DNA from: Marsupella aquatica
Taxonomy: Eukaryota > Marchantiophyta
DNA: 64,000 nucleotides
Direction of reading: 5' to 3'
Assembly (NCBI GenBank): GCA_973895155.1
Contig: OZ316893.1
Coordinates: 20,894,001 to 20,958,000, forward strand
Shown here: positions 31,982 through 49,651 of the stretch, in pieces
How positions within the stretch are numbered: position 1 is the stretch's first letter
How the letters are laid out: every line of letters begins with the position of its first letter
Notes under the pieces: generated by a model
Told to the model about the DNA's origin: nothing
Database searches by the model: none
Seen by the model: the letters and a program-made list of their open reading frames with translations, nothing else
Translations under genes and position numbers: made by a program

Positions 31982-33869
31982 TGCCACAAACATGAATGTG
32001 CGCTTTTATTACTGTCAAAATAGGATCTTGCATGTTTGTGGCTAATTGTGCTGATGTGGCGCAACCTCATGGCAGTGAATTTGCAAGGGACCTCTCATGG
32101 GGATCCATAAAAAAATATTATTTTTTATCCTCTATAGAGTTGAAATATTGAAACAACCCTAATGTTCTTCAACCAAAATTTAAAAGTCTTTCACTGAACT
32201 CAATATAAAAACTCTATAAAAACTCCATACTTATTCTCGCATAATGGGTTTGAAGAAAAGAAATATGAGGACTGTGGGGATCAACCTTGTCTCAAATTCA
32301 TAAACTAAGCCCTTGCTTGTATACTAGAGACAACCTGCTAGAGGCCAAAATGTCCATTGGACTATCCTCTTTATATCCTCTTGCTAGAAGGAAGGATCTG
32401 AAGGGGCTGATATTTATATCATTGTATCAAGAGGAAGGAACTGATATTTCTATCATTTTTGTTTAATTTTTTAATTTTTAATATTTATATCATTGTTGTC
32501 TTGACTGTTGTCTTCATATTATCTTGGTAGAATATACAGGACTCTAAAGTAGGACTCCAGATTTCACACTCTTTCTTTCAATGTGAATTAAAGCGGCAGG
32601 CAATCAGGGCATTTTAATTGTAAGGAATGTCTAGCTCAGATCTGAAGGAGGTGAAATCGAAAAGCTTCGAAAACAGGGGACATAGGTTATAAGATTAGCT
32701 TTGAAGAAAATAGGAGACATAGATTCTAAATTTAGATTTGACTAAAGTTATTGGTCACACTCAATGTTGCCAAACATTCAATTTCTAGGTTCATGAGATA
32801 ACACAGAAGTGCAAGTTTTATTTCATAATTTTTCTTCAATAATTATTTTTCACGATGAACTTTATCGATCACCCACTTCGAGTTGGATGGCTGAGTACAA
32901 GTGCGAATCACTGAAGACACTACGGTTGGCATGAAACATAAGGGACCTCTATCCGAATAGTTTCTGCCACACTTGATCAGTACACCACTCTCTAAGCAGC
33001 TTCACTTCAATCAATCATAATACGCGAGAGACACGGGCGGAGAACAAAGTATCTAAAAAAACACCTTCTTAATTACTTGCCTTCTCAGTCTCCAGTTGGC
33101 TTATGGCATAAACTTTAGCAAATCCTACTTCAATTCCCAGCCAACGAACATGGACCGAGGAGCAGATTTCGTCTCACTGGAGAGTGCTCCTCGTTCAATT
33201 CTTCTTTATAAAAACACGGCTTCCGTCCTATCCCCCCAGGTCACACTCCCTGGGGCGGGAACTTATTTGGAGCTGGACAGCTGCAGCTTTGGATAAGGAT
33301 GCCAAAAAACAGAACGTGAAAAAGATCCGCAGGAAAGCAATGATAACAGAGTCACTGTGATCTAACTGATGTCATGGAGCAGTCATCGACTAGGAGGATA
33401 TTTTTACTCGTATGAACATAGATATCAAAGTCAAAGCTCCAAATATTCAACATTCTCCCCGGAAATTGTGAAACCACACTTTATTCTTAAAGTTTTCCAA
33501 ACCTCTCGACCTAGCTAATTCCTAGATGTACATCACATGTATTTACATTGGTTAAAACTCCGTGAAAGCAAATCATCACTAATGACAATGTATCAATCTT
33601 GGAAACAGCATTTATGTAAATAGTGAAATAGCTGCATCTATTCCTATGAGGGTGTCTCCCATGTATATTACTACCTCATGCCCCGAGCCTTTGCCATGGG
33701 TTCCTCTGTGTAATCCAAATTTGATTGATACATGCCATGTAAGTACGTTTCCCTCCATTTCTTCAATGGATCTGAACTGCCAATCCAGATCACGTACACC
33801 GTCCCCAGATAATAACCTAACTTAACTGTTTTGTGTATATGAGATCCAAGCCGTAAGGTTTACAAATCC
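31982..33869. other. Non-coding region downstream of the malic enzyme gene
   Basis: AT-rich, no supported gene. The last part would contain the 3' untranslated region and polyadenylation region of the minus-strand malic enzyme gene. Confidence 0.45.
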
Positions 33870-40750
<6,881 letters not shown>

Positions 40751-42189
40751 GTGCAAGCAAACCCAAAGGGTCAGGGAAAGTCCTTACATCTGGGCAACAG
40801 ATAGAAACAACTCCATGTCCACTTTAACGGACATTTCATTTCAGATCACTACCAGCTATTCAACAAGCCAAATCTACACCTGAGTGCATGTAGAGATGGA
40901 CACAGGAAAGACATCTAGTTCCCTAACAAGCATTGCGCATATCACTCGCTGTAAATTCATTCATTTTCTGCAAAAGGGACGATCTCCTCTCTAATTCATG
41001 ATACAAAAGACATCAATCCTGCAAGTACTTACTAGCGACTTTTTTCGTTCAGTACCTCAGTTGGCTAAATGTCAGATTCGTTGGGCTTGTTGTCAGTGCT
41101 AACGCTTGTGAGACTCGCCAATCATGTTCATTTGCACAACTTGGGGTGCAGTTGAACTTTCAAGCGTGAAAATTCGGACAACTGAGGACCTCAAGATAGC
41201 GGAGACGCGAATTTCCCGTGTCTCACTCGTGAGACACGGTCGATTACGTCGGAATTGTACAGATCGTTGTGAACGAGTTCCATATCACGGGCTATCAAGA
41301 CGAGCTGTTGTCTCTTGCTGTTCTTCAATAGCAGTAATGATGTGATGACTATGAAATTTTGATGTACCAGACACCAATAATGTAGATCCCGGAAAACTAT
41401 CCATACTGTACGATAAGCAGCGCATGTCGAACAGAGCGTTCCAGTTGCCACCGAATGACTCCACGTTTGACATAAGCCACTTCTGAGTGGGCATCTTTCT
41501 GATGCATATGCTACGTGGCAGAGTGAGATGTGTTTGGAACTCATGCTGAGGCAGCACAGGCTCACACAGCACGAATACAACCTGAGAAATTGTCAGAATT
41601 GGCGCAGAATTGCAGAATGTTGATGTTGCGTGCTTCCTCCAGTTGAGGAGAAGTTCACTGTATATTCAACAGCGTTGGGCAATGTGAAAATGTGCTGGAC
41701 GCTTTGAAGGAAAGACACGTGGTGTTCACTTTCACTGCTGACAAATGTGTCCCTATGCTACTCGAGTAACGAGAGCATATTGGATTATTGGGAGCATATT
41801 GAGAACATTCAGAACATAACTAAAGTGTCGTTTGGCTGTGAGCATGTTGAGAACATAACTATTATTATTTTACCAGAGTGTCGTTCGAGCTTGTGAGTCA
41901 GGAGCCTAGTACAGTGCAGTGCAGTGCTGTGCTGTGCAGTCTACTCTCTCGTCATGCATGTGTCCAGAGCAGAGTGGCTTTTCCTTGAGAGACGGAAACA
42001 TGTGCCTTCTTTGTGAGATTGGCTCTCTGTTTTTTCTTTTGCGCCAGAGTGGAGAATGTGACTTCTGTAAACGAGAAGATGCTAAGAATATTTCATATTT
42101 ACTTTTCCTACTTTGGACCCTAGATTTAAGGAAAACCGTCACATTTGGGCCTGTGGAGAGGTGGAGACTGCCTAATTAAAGACAAAAAG
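40751..42189. other. Upstream region of malic enzyme; true 5' exon may lie here
   Basis: Two overlapping minus-strand frames (41191-41580 and 41285-41572) are open but show no recognisable domain. One could be an untranslated or transit-peptide exon of the malic enzyme, but nothing in the sequence proves it. Short AGTGC/TGTGC repeats occur at 41914-41940. Confidence 0.35.
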
Positions 42190-42442
42190 CTTGACCACAC
42201 CTGCCCCTATAAAGGGCTATGGGCAACCTCTAGCTCTCATTCTAAAGAGTACAAGTTCAGAAATGGGCTTTGAGCTCCACAAAAGGTGCCGACTGCAAAA
42301 CCTTTTTTTGACAAGTACTCCACAACAAATGCTAGTGTTCCACCTTTTATGGTGAGTAGTGAGACAAGTGCTAGTGTTCCACCTTTTATGGTGAGTAGTG
42401 AGACATGGAACAGGCTTTTATAGTGGCAGGTGTGGCCAAAAG
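42190..42442. mobile_element. Candidate MITE with terminal inverted repeats
   Basis: The left arm (42190-42214) is CTTGACCACACCTGCCCCTA then TAAAG. The right arm (42415-42442), read on the minus strand, is CTTTTGGCCACACCTGCCAC then TATAAAAG. About 200 bp lie between them, including a 39-bp tandem duplication (GCTAGTGTTCCACCTTTTAT...) at 42331-42405. A target duplication could not be defined, so the exact ends are uncertain. Confidence 0.5.
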
Positions 42443-42524
42443 TAGTGAGGACTTTTCAGTAATGTGGAATGTAGCGAGTTTTAGAAAAGTCGTGCTCTGT
42501 CGTATTCGTTGTTAGAAACGATAG

Positions 42525-42605
42525 ATCCAGTCACGACTCTAGAGACTCGGGATCCTACCACCTGGCAACGAGGGCGAGGAATTGGCCCCACTGAGCTATG
42601 GTCTG
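42525..42605 (-). repeat. tRNA-like segment, possible SINE head with Pol III boxes
   Basis: On the minus strand, TAGCTCAGTGG (42598-42588) is a near-consensus A box. GGTAGGATCCC (42559-42549) lies 39 nt downstream, where a B box would be, but matches it poorly. The segment does not fold into a convincing complete tRNA, so a tRNA-derived SINE head or a decayed tRNA are the options. No 3' tail or target duplication was found. Confidence 0.25.
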
Positions 42606-42918
42606 ACATGGAAGTTTCCTGTAGAATGTCAAGTGCACTCTTTACAGTGAGAAATTCACTTTGTGGTACCTCGACTTCCATGTTCAAATTGACTTCGTGC
42701 ACCCCTTACAAACTGTATAAAATGGGGCTCGAAGCGCGAGAGGAGTGGTCTATAGTTGTGTTTTCTGATGGGGAAACCCGAGGGAAGATTGATTTGGGCT
42801 ATCGTATCTTGAAAACTCTTCTGGGTCCCTCCACTAAATGCTGCCTCCCACATCCACGGCCCCGCACATTTCAAATGTGAAGACATTAGGGTGCATGTCT
42901 TCACATCCGTCGCTACTC

Positions 42919-43036
42919 GACCCAGCATCTTTCGATCATAAAGTCGAGCCTTCTCCTCTGCCTAACAAGCTCAAGGCGACCCAGAATCTTTCGATCAAAA
43001 AGTGAAGCCTTCTCCCCTGTCAAACCAGCTCAAGGT
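42919..43036. repeat. 59-bp tandem duplication
   Basis: Two copies, 42919-42977 and 42978-43036, each GACCCAG(C/A)ATCTTTCGATCA followed by TAAAG or AAAAG and CTCAAGG near the end. They differ at several positions. Confidence 0.8.
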
Positions 43037-43126
43037 GCCCTAGTGGCAGAAACCGCATCGATGGAAGAAGTGTTGAGGTTAAAACCTACTACACCGAAAT
43101 ATATCCACAAACTCCATCCAAAATTG

Positions 43127-43400
43127 GGTGAACCAAATTCCGGCTACAATAGAATACCTCCCGCAACTGGAAAACTATTTTCTTCTCATTTCTTTCTATC
43201 AAGCCCCACCAAAGAGTGGGGTTCACCGAGCCTGCTACAATAGAAAACTTCCAACAATTAGAAGCATTTGCTTCTCATTTTTCTCTATCAAGCGCCACTC
43301 GAAAGCCGGGTACACCAACTCCTACAACACTCGAAGACCTCGAACATTTAAAGGATATTTGCTTCTCATTCCTCTCGATCAAGCTAAATGGGCAGGTGGG
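43127..43400. repeat. About 91-bp tandem repeat, three copies
   Basis: Units start near 43127, 43218 and 43308. Each contains (G/C)CTACAA(T/C)A, then GAAGA or GAAAAC, a run ending TTCTCATT, and TCTATCAAG or TCGATCAAG. In one frame they read as related Leu/Phe-rich peptides, but 91 bp is not a multiple of three and frames shift, so coding is doubtful. The copies are strongly diverged. Confidence 0.6.
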
Positions 43401-43436
43401 CAAGCTCGTGGAGGCTGGACCCACATGGTTGTAATA

Positions 43437-43859
43437 ATTTAGATTTCAAAGAAGACGCATACTGAATGATGGAAGGGAGTGTGCGATCGAACACGTGAAA
43501 TGGCTGCCCATCAGAATCTCATTTTGCTGCAGATAGAGTCGACGTAGCAGGGACGATTTCAATCTCGCCTCACAGAAATCAGTGGAAACATCGAGAGGGA
43601 GAGCACAAATGTTGCTGGATTCAAGCAAGGAATCCGCTACCTTGGGGACGCATCGGCTCTCTGGGTGTGCTAGAAGTATGCCGCTCTCTCCTCCAGCAAT
43701 TGTCGTGCCCTCCTGACAATGTGCTCCTATCCTCTCGTTGCAGCACGATCGTTTTGCTCAGGCTCCACTACTAGGACACTTGTGACAATGCGGGTCAGCC
43801 TCGTGGCTTCCCGAGAAGGTCAACACTTCCTAAAAGCCGGGTCAGTCCCCCTGTAGAGT
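43437..43859. other. Non-coding stretch before the PIF/Harbinger-like element
   Basis: No gene recognised. It ends at the TTA target of the transposon at 43863. Confidence 0.4.
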
Positions 43860-44089
43860 TTAGACCATCTCCAATGGTGTACTCTGTTTCGTTACTGTCT
43901 ACATTAAATGTACCATGAAGTGTTGATCGATTTTAGTACACTCTACATGTCAAGATGCACCGTGAAGAGTTCACGGTTTTTAGTACACTGTGCATATCCC
44001 GTAAAGGAATGTAAAAAAAACACCCCAACTGAAAAAATGGGACCAATACCGTATTTTTTGTTGACAGGGTTTTCTCTTATGGAGACCAA

Positions 44090-44774
44090 ATGTTCACGGG
44101 GTTTTCTCTTGTGGAGGCCAAATCCTGCTTTGCTCCATCCACAATTCAGGAATCCATGATGGAACTCCATAGATGGTTACCTATAGGCCATTGGGGAATC
44201 AAAAAACCCCTCAAAAAACGGAGGAGTTGGCAACAATTGAGCAGAAGGCAAATGAACCTAGACCAAGATACCATTGGCAGAGTCTACATCATTAATTGCA
44301 GTTGCCCTAAATCGAAGGGCAAAGGCTATGGAGTGTTTTTGAGAATGATTCAACTATTGCAAGTTAACCTGGGCTCACTGGATGACCAAGCCAGAAACTT
44401 TGTGCTGCTCAAATGGGAGGCAGTAGAGACAGGATTGCAGAAGCAGCTCAAGCAAGTTAAACCATTCAGGAGGAGCTGGTTGACTTACCACTCGATTTAC
44501 CAAGGAGTGTGGTTGATCAGGAGAACCAGGCTCTGGAGGCCTGACATTCACTTGATAATCAATCTTGGCACAAAGATTCAAATGAAGAATTAAATGAGCT
44601 AGCGTTGCATCAATCTACTCCTTCCAACCCCATCAATCTATCAGACATGTTGGATGAGGAATATGAAAATCTTGGGGGTTCTTTTGCAGAATTCAGCAAT
44701 CCCAACGGGCTTCAATACCAGGATGTGAACTCCTCATCTGGCATCTCCATGAATTGGCCACATATGCTCAACTA
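44090..44774 (+). pseudogene. Broken coding remnant in the PIF/Harbinger-like element
   Basis: One frame is open at 44090-44593. Another, offset frame reads coding-like sequence over about 44466-44774, with acidic Asn/Glu-rich text (SNEELNELALHQ, LSDMLDEEYENLGG) ending MNWPHMLN before TAA. The second frame is interrupted by TGA near 44547. This looks like a transcription-factor-like or Myb-type accessory protein C-terminus after frameshifts, but I do not recognise the family. Confidence 0.25.
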
Positions 44775-44879
44775 ATTAAGTGTGCTTTCAGTTGTTGAGC
44801 ATTGGCAACATCACTAATTAGTCCCACAGCATGATCCTATGCTGCCACTGCACCTCAGGCCTATCAAACAGGTAATCAT

Positions 44880-45240
44880 GTGTCAAATTGGGATCTCATC
44901 CTCAATTGTCATATTGTGTAAGATCACCACAGGTAGCCTTACAAATCAATTTCATTATTTTGGTCTCTACCTACTCCACCATCAAGAGGAATTATGAACC
45001 ATGGAAAAACGAGCATACGACACCCCAAAAGAGAGCTCAACATTGTTCTGAATTGATCCTCACTACTTTCTAGCAAACCACATTCACTAGGCACCTTGAG
45101 GATTGTATCCTACTTGAGATTGCTATGGATGTAAATTGAGTACAATTGGCATCAGTTTTGGGTGGAGCAATTTGTGCTGCAAGCGCCCATTGATTGAGCC
45201 TTTCATATCAATGAGTTGGAAATCAATTACTGATGAAGGC
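44880..45240 (-). pseudogene. Possible Harbinger nuclease remnant
   Basis: Minus-strand sequence at 45056-45000 reads NNVELSFGVSYARFSMVHN. This resembles the N-[VI]-E-R-x-F-G-V-x-x-x-R-F block that surrounds the last catalytic acidic residue in HARBI1/PIF-type DDE nucleases. Flanking frames are interrupted. The call rests mainly on this one block and on the surrounding TTA-flanked inverted-repeat element. Confidence 0.3.
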
Positions 45241-45781
45241 CAAGAAAACAATGCACGTACATAGAACCTTTGTGAAACATTGGAGGCTTTGGGCATGACT
45301 GAAAGCTTCAGTCAGCAAAGCAATGTCCACAGAACGGATGAGGATTTTTGAGTGGGACGGCATGGCCATGAGAAAATGGAGGAAAACCCTTTGGGCAGGC
45401 CATGTCTCTTCTCTGCAGTCTAACACGTGTCCACAAGAAACCCCTATCTAAAATACCCCATAAGTTGCCATTGGGGTTGGCACCACTCAGCCCATACTCC
45501 CAACATACTAAAGTTAGAGTGGCCAAGAAATCCTACAGGGTATTTAATGTATATAGTGCAAGAAACCCATTATAGTAGGAGATTTTTTCATGAATTTTGT
45601 ATTCAGTCAATGCACAATTAATTATACAGCCACTCATATACAGATCAAGTAACCAAAGAGCATCACAAATGAATTTCATTCCAGTAACCCATTGTCGGTT
45701 GCCTTTTTTGCTCAACCTAACTGGGTCTAGTCAACATGGCATTTGAGTAGACTAACCCACTACCTGTTTGAGATGCTCTTA

Positions 45782-47298
45782 GCTCGTGCTAACTGTCAGC
45801 AAACAGCAGATCTTGATTTAAACAAGATAATTCTGCTCAAGTGCAACGTCTGTGTTTTTGTTTTATTCTGGATTCAAAGGTAGGGACCTCAAAGGGCCAA
45901 AATATTTTGGGCCCTAGCTTGCCCTGGGAAGTCCACAGTCTGTGCTGTCAGGCCTCACACGGGAAATTCAGGCATGTAAATTGCGCTCTATGAAATGATA
46001 GCAGGAGTCAAGTTGAATTGGCCACATTCTTCATGACTGTGTACATGCGAGTTGGGCCTTAGGGCCATCTTGCATCATGTGTAGAGTCAGGCCTTTGAGT
46101 TTCCAACATCAAATTAAACACTTGACATGCCAACATTGAGTGAGATTTGTAAGCCTTAACCTACTCCTTAGGCAGGCCTGATGGCATATTGGGTAGAGAC
46201 CCAAGGGTAACGGCCAATACTGTCCAAGCCCATGAGGTCCCAAACCTTGAAACTAGAATAAAACAAAGAGACAATTCTCATTCCCAATAGGACCCTGTAA
46301 ATTTTGGATGTGGAAACTACAAGCTGGACCAGTCCAGCTTTGGTAGTTCACACATAGCAGGGTGAACAGAGAGTGTGAAGATCTGGATCTGCATTTTACC
46401 AATACTTTTGGGAGTGATAAGGGCTAGAAACTTGTGAGATGATACATGCAAGGCGGCCCTTGACAGATAAGATAACCCAAGTTTGGGCTAGGGTTAGTAG
46501 TCTGAGGTACCAATACCATGCAAGCAAGTGAATGTTCTCAATTTGACATTTTCCCCATAATTGTGAAGAAACGACACTAAATATATCACTAGGTAAACAC
46601 TCTCTACATAGCAAACTCACTAGACGTCTCTCACTAGCCAGAACTTGTGTCAAATATTTTTTCTTAAAAGTTAAGTTTTGAACTCCCTTCTTGGCTAGAG
46701 AATTGTCTGGTTGTCCATGTGGAGTCCTACAAAAAGTGCACTTCAACTCCACATCCAGCCAAAATCAAAGGCAAAAACAACCATAGGGCAGCAAAGAAAA
46801 TGTTGCCAACAAAGAAATTACTAACTGTGGCTTGCATCATTCATAAAAACCTTCACATAGGTTGTTACCCTTGATCCAGAATGTGACAACAAGCTCGTTT
46901 GCGGCACACAAAAGCTTTACAGTCATGAGTGTAGGTGCACCCAGTCAATCATTTTGAATGTAAGGGATAGGGTATGTTAATTAGATCAATGAATGAAGGT
47001 CGGGTACCATTAATAAGTAAATAGTGCATAGTCTCATATAGAGTAGTTAAGTCGCCTGTGTGTTTTAGAAGTGACTAAACAGTAAGGGAGTGTGAGACAC
47101 TAGTAGAGTGAGATGCTAACTACCATCCATCAAATAATCTCACACATTCTTTTCACAGTAAGTAATTTACTTGCAAAGTCTCATTTATTGCCCAATGCAA
47201 GCTTGTTGATAATATTGGGCTTGTAGGAAGGCACAGCCAGAGGCACGGTAGATTTTTTTAATCAAAAGTAAATTATTATTATTTTTGCGTGAACCCCA
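45782..47298. other. Non-coding region, nothing firmly recognised
   Basis: No gene. The minus-strand frame at 46396-46752 shows no domain. The stretch runs up to the target duplication of the solo LTR. Confidence 0.4.
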
Positions 47299-47303
47299 CA
47301 GAC

Positions 47304-47667
47304 TGTTAGGTTATGCCTCTAATATAATCTATATACTTCCATAGTACTAGCTAGACTTCAGCAGACTATTCATGATAGCACTAGTTGAGTTCAGGTTCCC
47401 ATAGACCATGGGAGGGGGTATACCTAAGGGGAACACAAACTTGTGCTCACACTTGACGGTTCACTCTAGAGGAGAGAGAGAGTGAGAGAGTGAGAGGAGG
47501 AGCTCTAGCACGTTGGCTATGGCGGGTGTAATCATTTTGCATTAGTGGATTTCTCTCACGATTGTGGACGTAGCCCAGATGGGGGGAACCATGTACTTTC
47601 TGTGTTGGAATCTATGGATAAATGTTCACACATGTTGGTGTTATCTCGTCTAGATCATATCCCAACA
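47304..47667 (+). mobile_element. Solo LTR of a related copia family
   Basis: 364 bp, starting TGTTAGGTTATGCC and ending CCCAACA, flanked by the 5-bp target duplication CAGAC (47299-47303 and 47668-47672). The 3' half shares GTGGACGTAGCC...AACCA(T/C)GTA with the LTRs of elements 1-3. No internal domain follows, so the element was removed by recombination between its two LTRs. Confidence 0.85.
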
Positions 47668-47672
47668 CAGAC

Positions 47673-48750
47673 GAGAACACAGTCGGGGAAACAGACAATG
47701 AAACCCAAAGGCAACAAGCCACAAAGGGCAATGGGACAGTAGAGTTTGAAAGTGGCAAACTAATATGACGTCTCCTTTTGAGAGTCCCTTCAAGATAGAG
47801 AAGGGAACCAATCTAGTGGAGAGCACTATCAGATCAACCATATTCAGATGATTAATCCAGGGCAGTTGATGAACTATAAAGAAATATACTATTATATGTT
47901 AAAGCTGAAAAGGTAGGACAACCTCAAAGGTTGGTAACGTACATCATATCCGGGCATCATATACTAGTAGTAGAATTAGATAACTAGTAGCCACCTCAAT
48001 TGGAGAAAGATGACCTAACTCCACTTCCTAAAATCCTGATCTGCTCCTCCTCTAGTAATGCTTGGCGTGACAAGTAGGTCTCATGTGTTTCTTGTTCAGT
48101 CAGATGTTCTTGTCACCACAGTGAGGTGGTCAAGAGCTTCCAAAATGAAAAGTATTGGGTCAAAAGTCTGACGTTTGAACGGGCAAGGAGGGTGAGGCCC
48201 TTGGGCAAGGCATATAGGCACATAGCGCCTTCCCTAGCCTGCATGTCCGCCCCCATGCCCATCCTGCATGCTTTGATATTTATGCCCATGTCTAGATTAA
48301 GAAAAACTAAGTATATTAACTCCTTTAATATTCCAAAATTCAATAAACAAAATTAAAAAATAAAATATTCCAAATTTTGGTTTTTTTTTAAATTATCTTC
48401 CCTTATAAATATAAAAAATAATTGGATTTAAAAAACCCAAAAGTTCCTAAACAAATCTTTGTAAGTCTTTCTTCAGAAACTATAAAATGACCTTGTGCTT
48501 GTTGCACATGATATGTTATTCTTGCCAAAGTGAAACCCCTGATGTATCATAATGATAAAGACAAAAATCACAAAATTTATCCTCAACAGCTCAATTTCAT
48601 TCCCGTCAGGATCCAAAAGACAGTTTTAACACACTTTGAGAGTTTTATGCCAACTAATATGAGGTCGGAGGAATATTTATAGACTGTCTCTCCCATGTCC
48701 TAAGCAATTTAGCTGCTATGCTCATAATGATGTGGGTGACACTCGCGTCC
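47673..48750. other. Non-coding region between solo LTR and element 2
   Basis: AT-rich with an A/T-dense core at 48330-48430. GAGGTGGTCAAGAGCTTCC at about 48122 recalls sequence near 2580 and may be another fragment of the dispersed repeat. No gene. Confidence 0.4.
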
Positions 48751-48755
48751 ACGAG

Positions 48756-49230
48756 TGTTGGGTATTTACTCTTACGTCTAGGTTAGGTATGACGTGGTTG
48801 GTACAACAACGTGGGTTGGTACAACTACGTGGTTAGGTACAACTATGTGATTAGGTACAACTATGTGGTTAGGTACAACTACGTGATTAGGTACAACTAT
48901 GTGGTTAGGTACAACTACGTGAATAGGTACAACTATGTGGTTAGGTACAACTATGTGGTTAGGTACAACTAAGTTGCACACTATATCATAAGAGGCATGT
49001 GTGCTTGGAGAGGTAGAACCAAGGCTCATTGTTATGGAGCCACTTGAGAGATAGGGAGAGCTTACACTGTGGAGACTCGGTATAGCCGACGGGCTTAGAG
49101 TTCAGTAAAGTTCTCTTGTGTGTTCCCGTGGACGTAGCCTCAAGGAGATGAACCACGTATCTCTTGTGTCGACTATTGTGCGTTGGATGGTTCATGGGCT
49201 TGCCGTTGCGATCGTCGTCTATGCTCAACA
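48756..49230 (+). repeat. 5' LTR of element 2, with internal 18-bp minisatellite
   Basis: 475 bp, TGTTGGGTATTT to CTCAACA. Positions 48800-48961 are nine units of an 18-bp repeat, (GGTACAACTATGTGGTTA)-like, followed by a partial tenth. Each junction makes GGTTAGGT or GATTAGGT. On the other strand GGTTAGGT is ACCTAACC, an AC-element type MYB-binding motif. The array accounts for most of the 130-bp length excess over the element 1 and 3 LTRs. A possible TATA box is CTATATCATAAG near 48983. Confidence 0.96.
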
Positions 49231-49232
49231 AT

Positions 49233-49244
49233 TGGTATCAGAGC
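49233..49244 (+). promoter_or_regulatory. Primer-binding site of element 2
   Basis: TGGTATCAGAGC, two bases after the 5' LTR, as in elements 1 and 3. Confidence 0.95.
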
Positions 49245-49651
49245 ATGCTTGGGAGGTGACGTGTGTTCGTGACGGGATTTCATGACGGTTTTTCCAGCGT
49301 TGAGTGTTGGTGGATTTTCCAGAGTTCCATCGCATGGAACTTGGAGTTTATGGGCTCAACGGATAGATCAGGGCAAGAGCTTTCTAACGGTGTGAAGAAA
49401 TCGTTGAACGGAGCTCGTGGTGCAGAGAGATCTAAGTTTTCGTCGTTCTGGATTTTGTGAAGAAAGTTGGCAATCGACTCGGAGGGAGAAGCGTCAAGTG
49501 TTTTGACTCAACGGAGAGATTGAGGCAAGACGATTGTTTTTGAGTCCGGGATTGGCTCTTTGATGCAAAGAGGAAGGCTAAGCAAAATCAATTACCTTGT
49601 TGGACTTGGTGACGGCACCAAGTGCAATTGATCAACATTCGTTGTTGACAA

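Larger units (their letters stand above)
43863..45778. mobile_element. Decayed PIF/Harbinger-like DNA transposon
   Basis: 1916 bp flanked by the 3-bp target duplication TTA (43860-43862 and 45779-45781), the signature of PIF/Harbinger. Terminal inverted repeats start GACCATCTCCAATGG on the left and GAGCATCTCAAACAGG read inward from the right; they are imperfect, so the element is old. Inside there is a plus-strand reading-frame remnant in the first half and a minus-strand segment resembling a Harbinger nuclease in the second. That opposed layout is known for the accessory and transposase genes of this superfamily. A small direct duplication (GGGTTTTCTCTT(A/G)TGGAG) sits at 44067-44125. Confidence 0.65.

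Noticed and set aside
41191-41580. 129-codon Cys/Ser-rich minus-strand frame considered as a secreted peptide gene
   Set aside because: A second frame is equally open over the same bases, no signal peptide or family match is visible, and it may simply be 5' sequence of the malic enzyme gene.
47460-47510. GAGA-rich stretch considered as a promoter element of a gene
   Set aside because: It falls inside the solo LTR defined by the CAGAC target duplication and no gene follows.
48778-49029. Val/Pro/Asn repeat reading frame in the LTR of element 2 (also at 54169-54420)
   Set aside because: It is the antisense reading of the 18-bp LTR minisatellite. An 18-bp unit automatically gives a six-residue repeat peptide, so this is not evidence for a gene.
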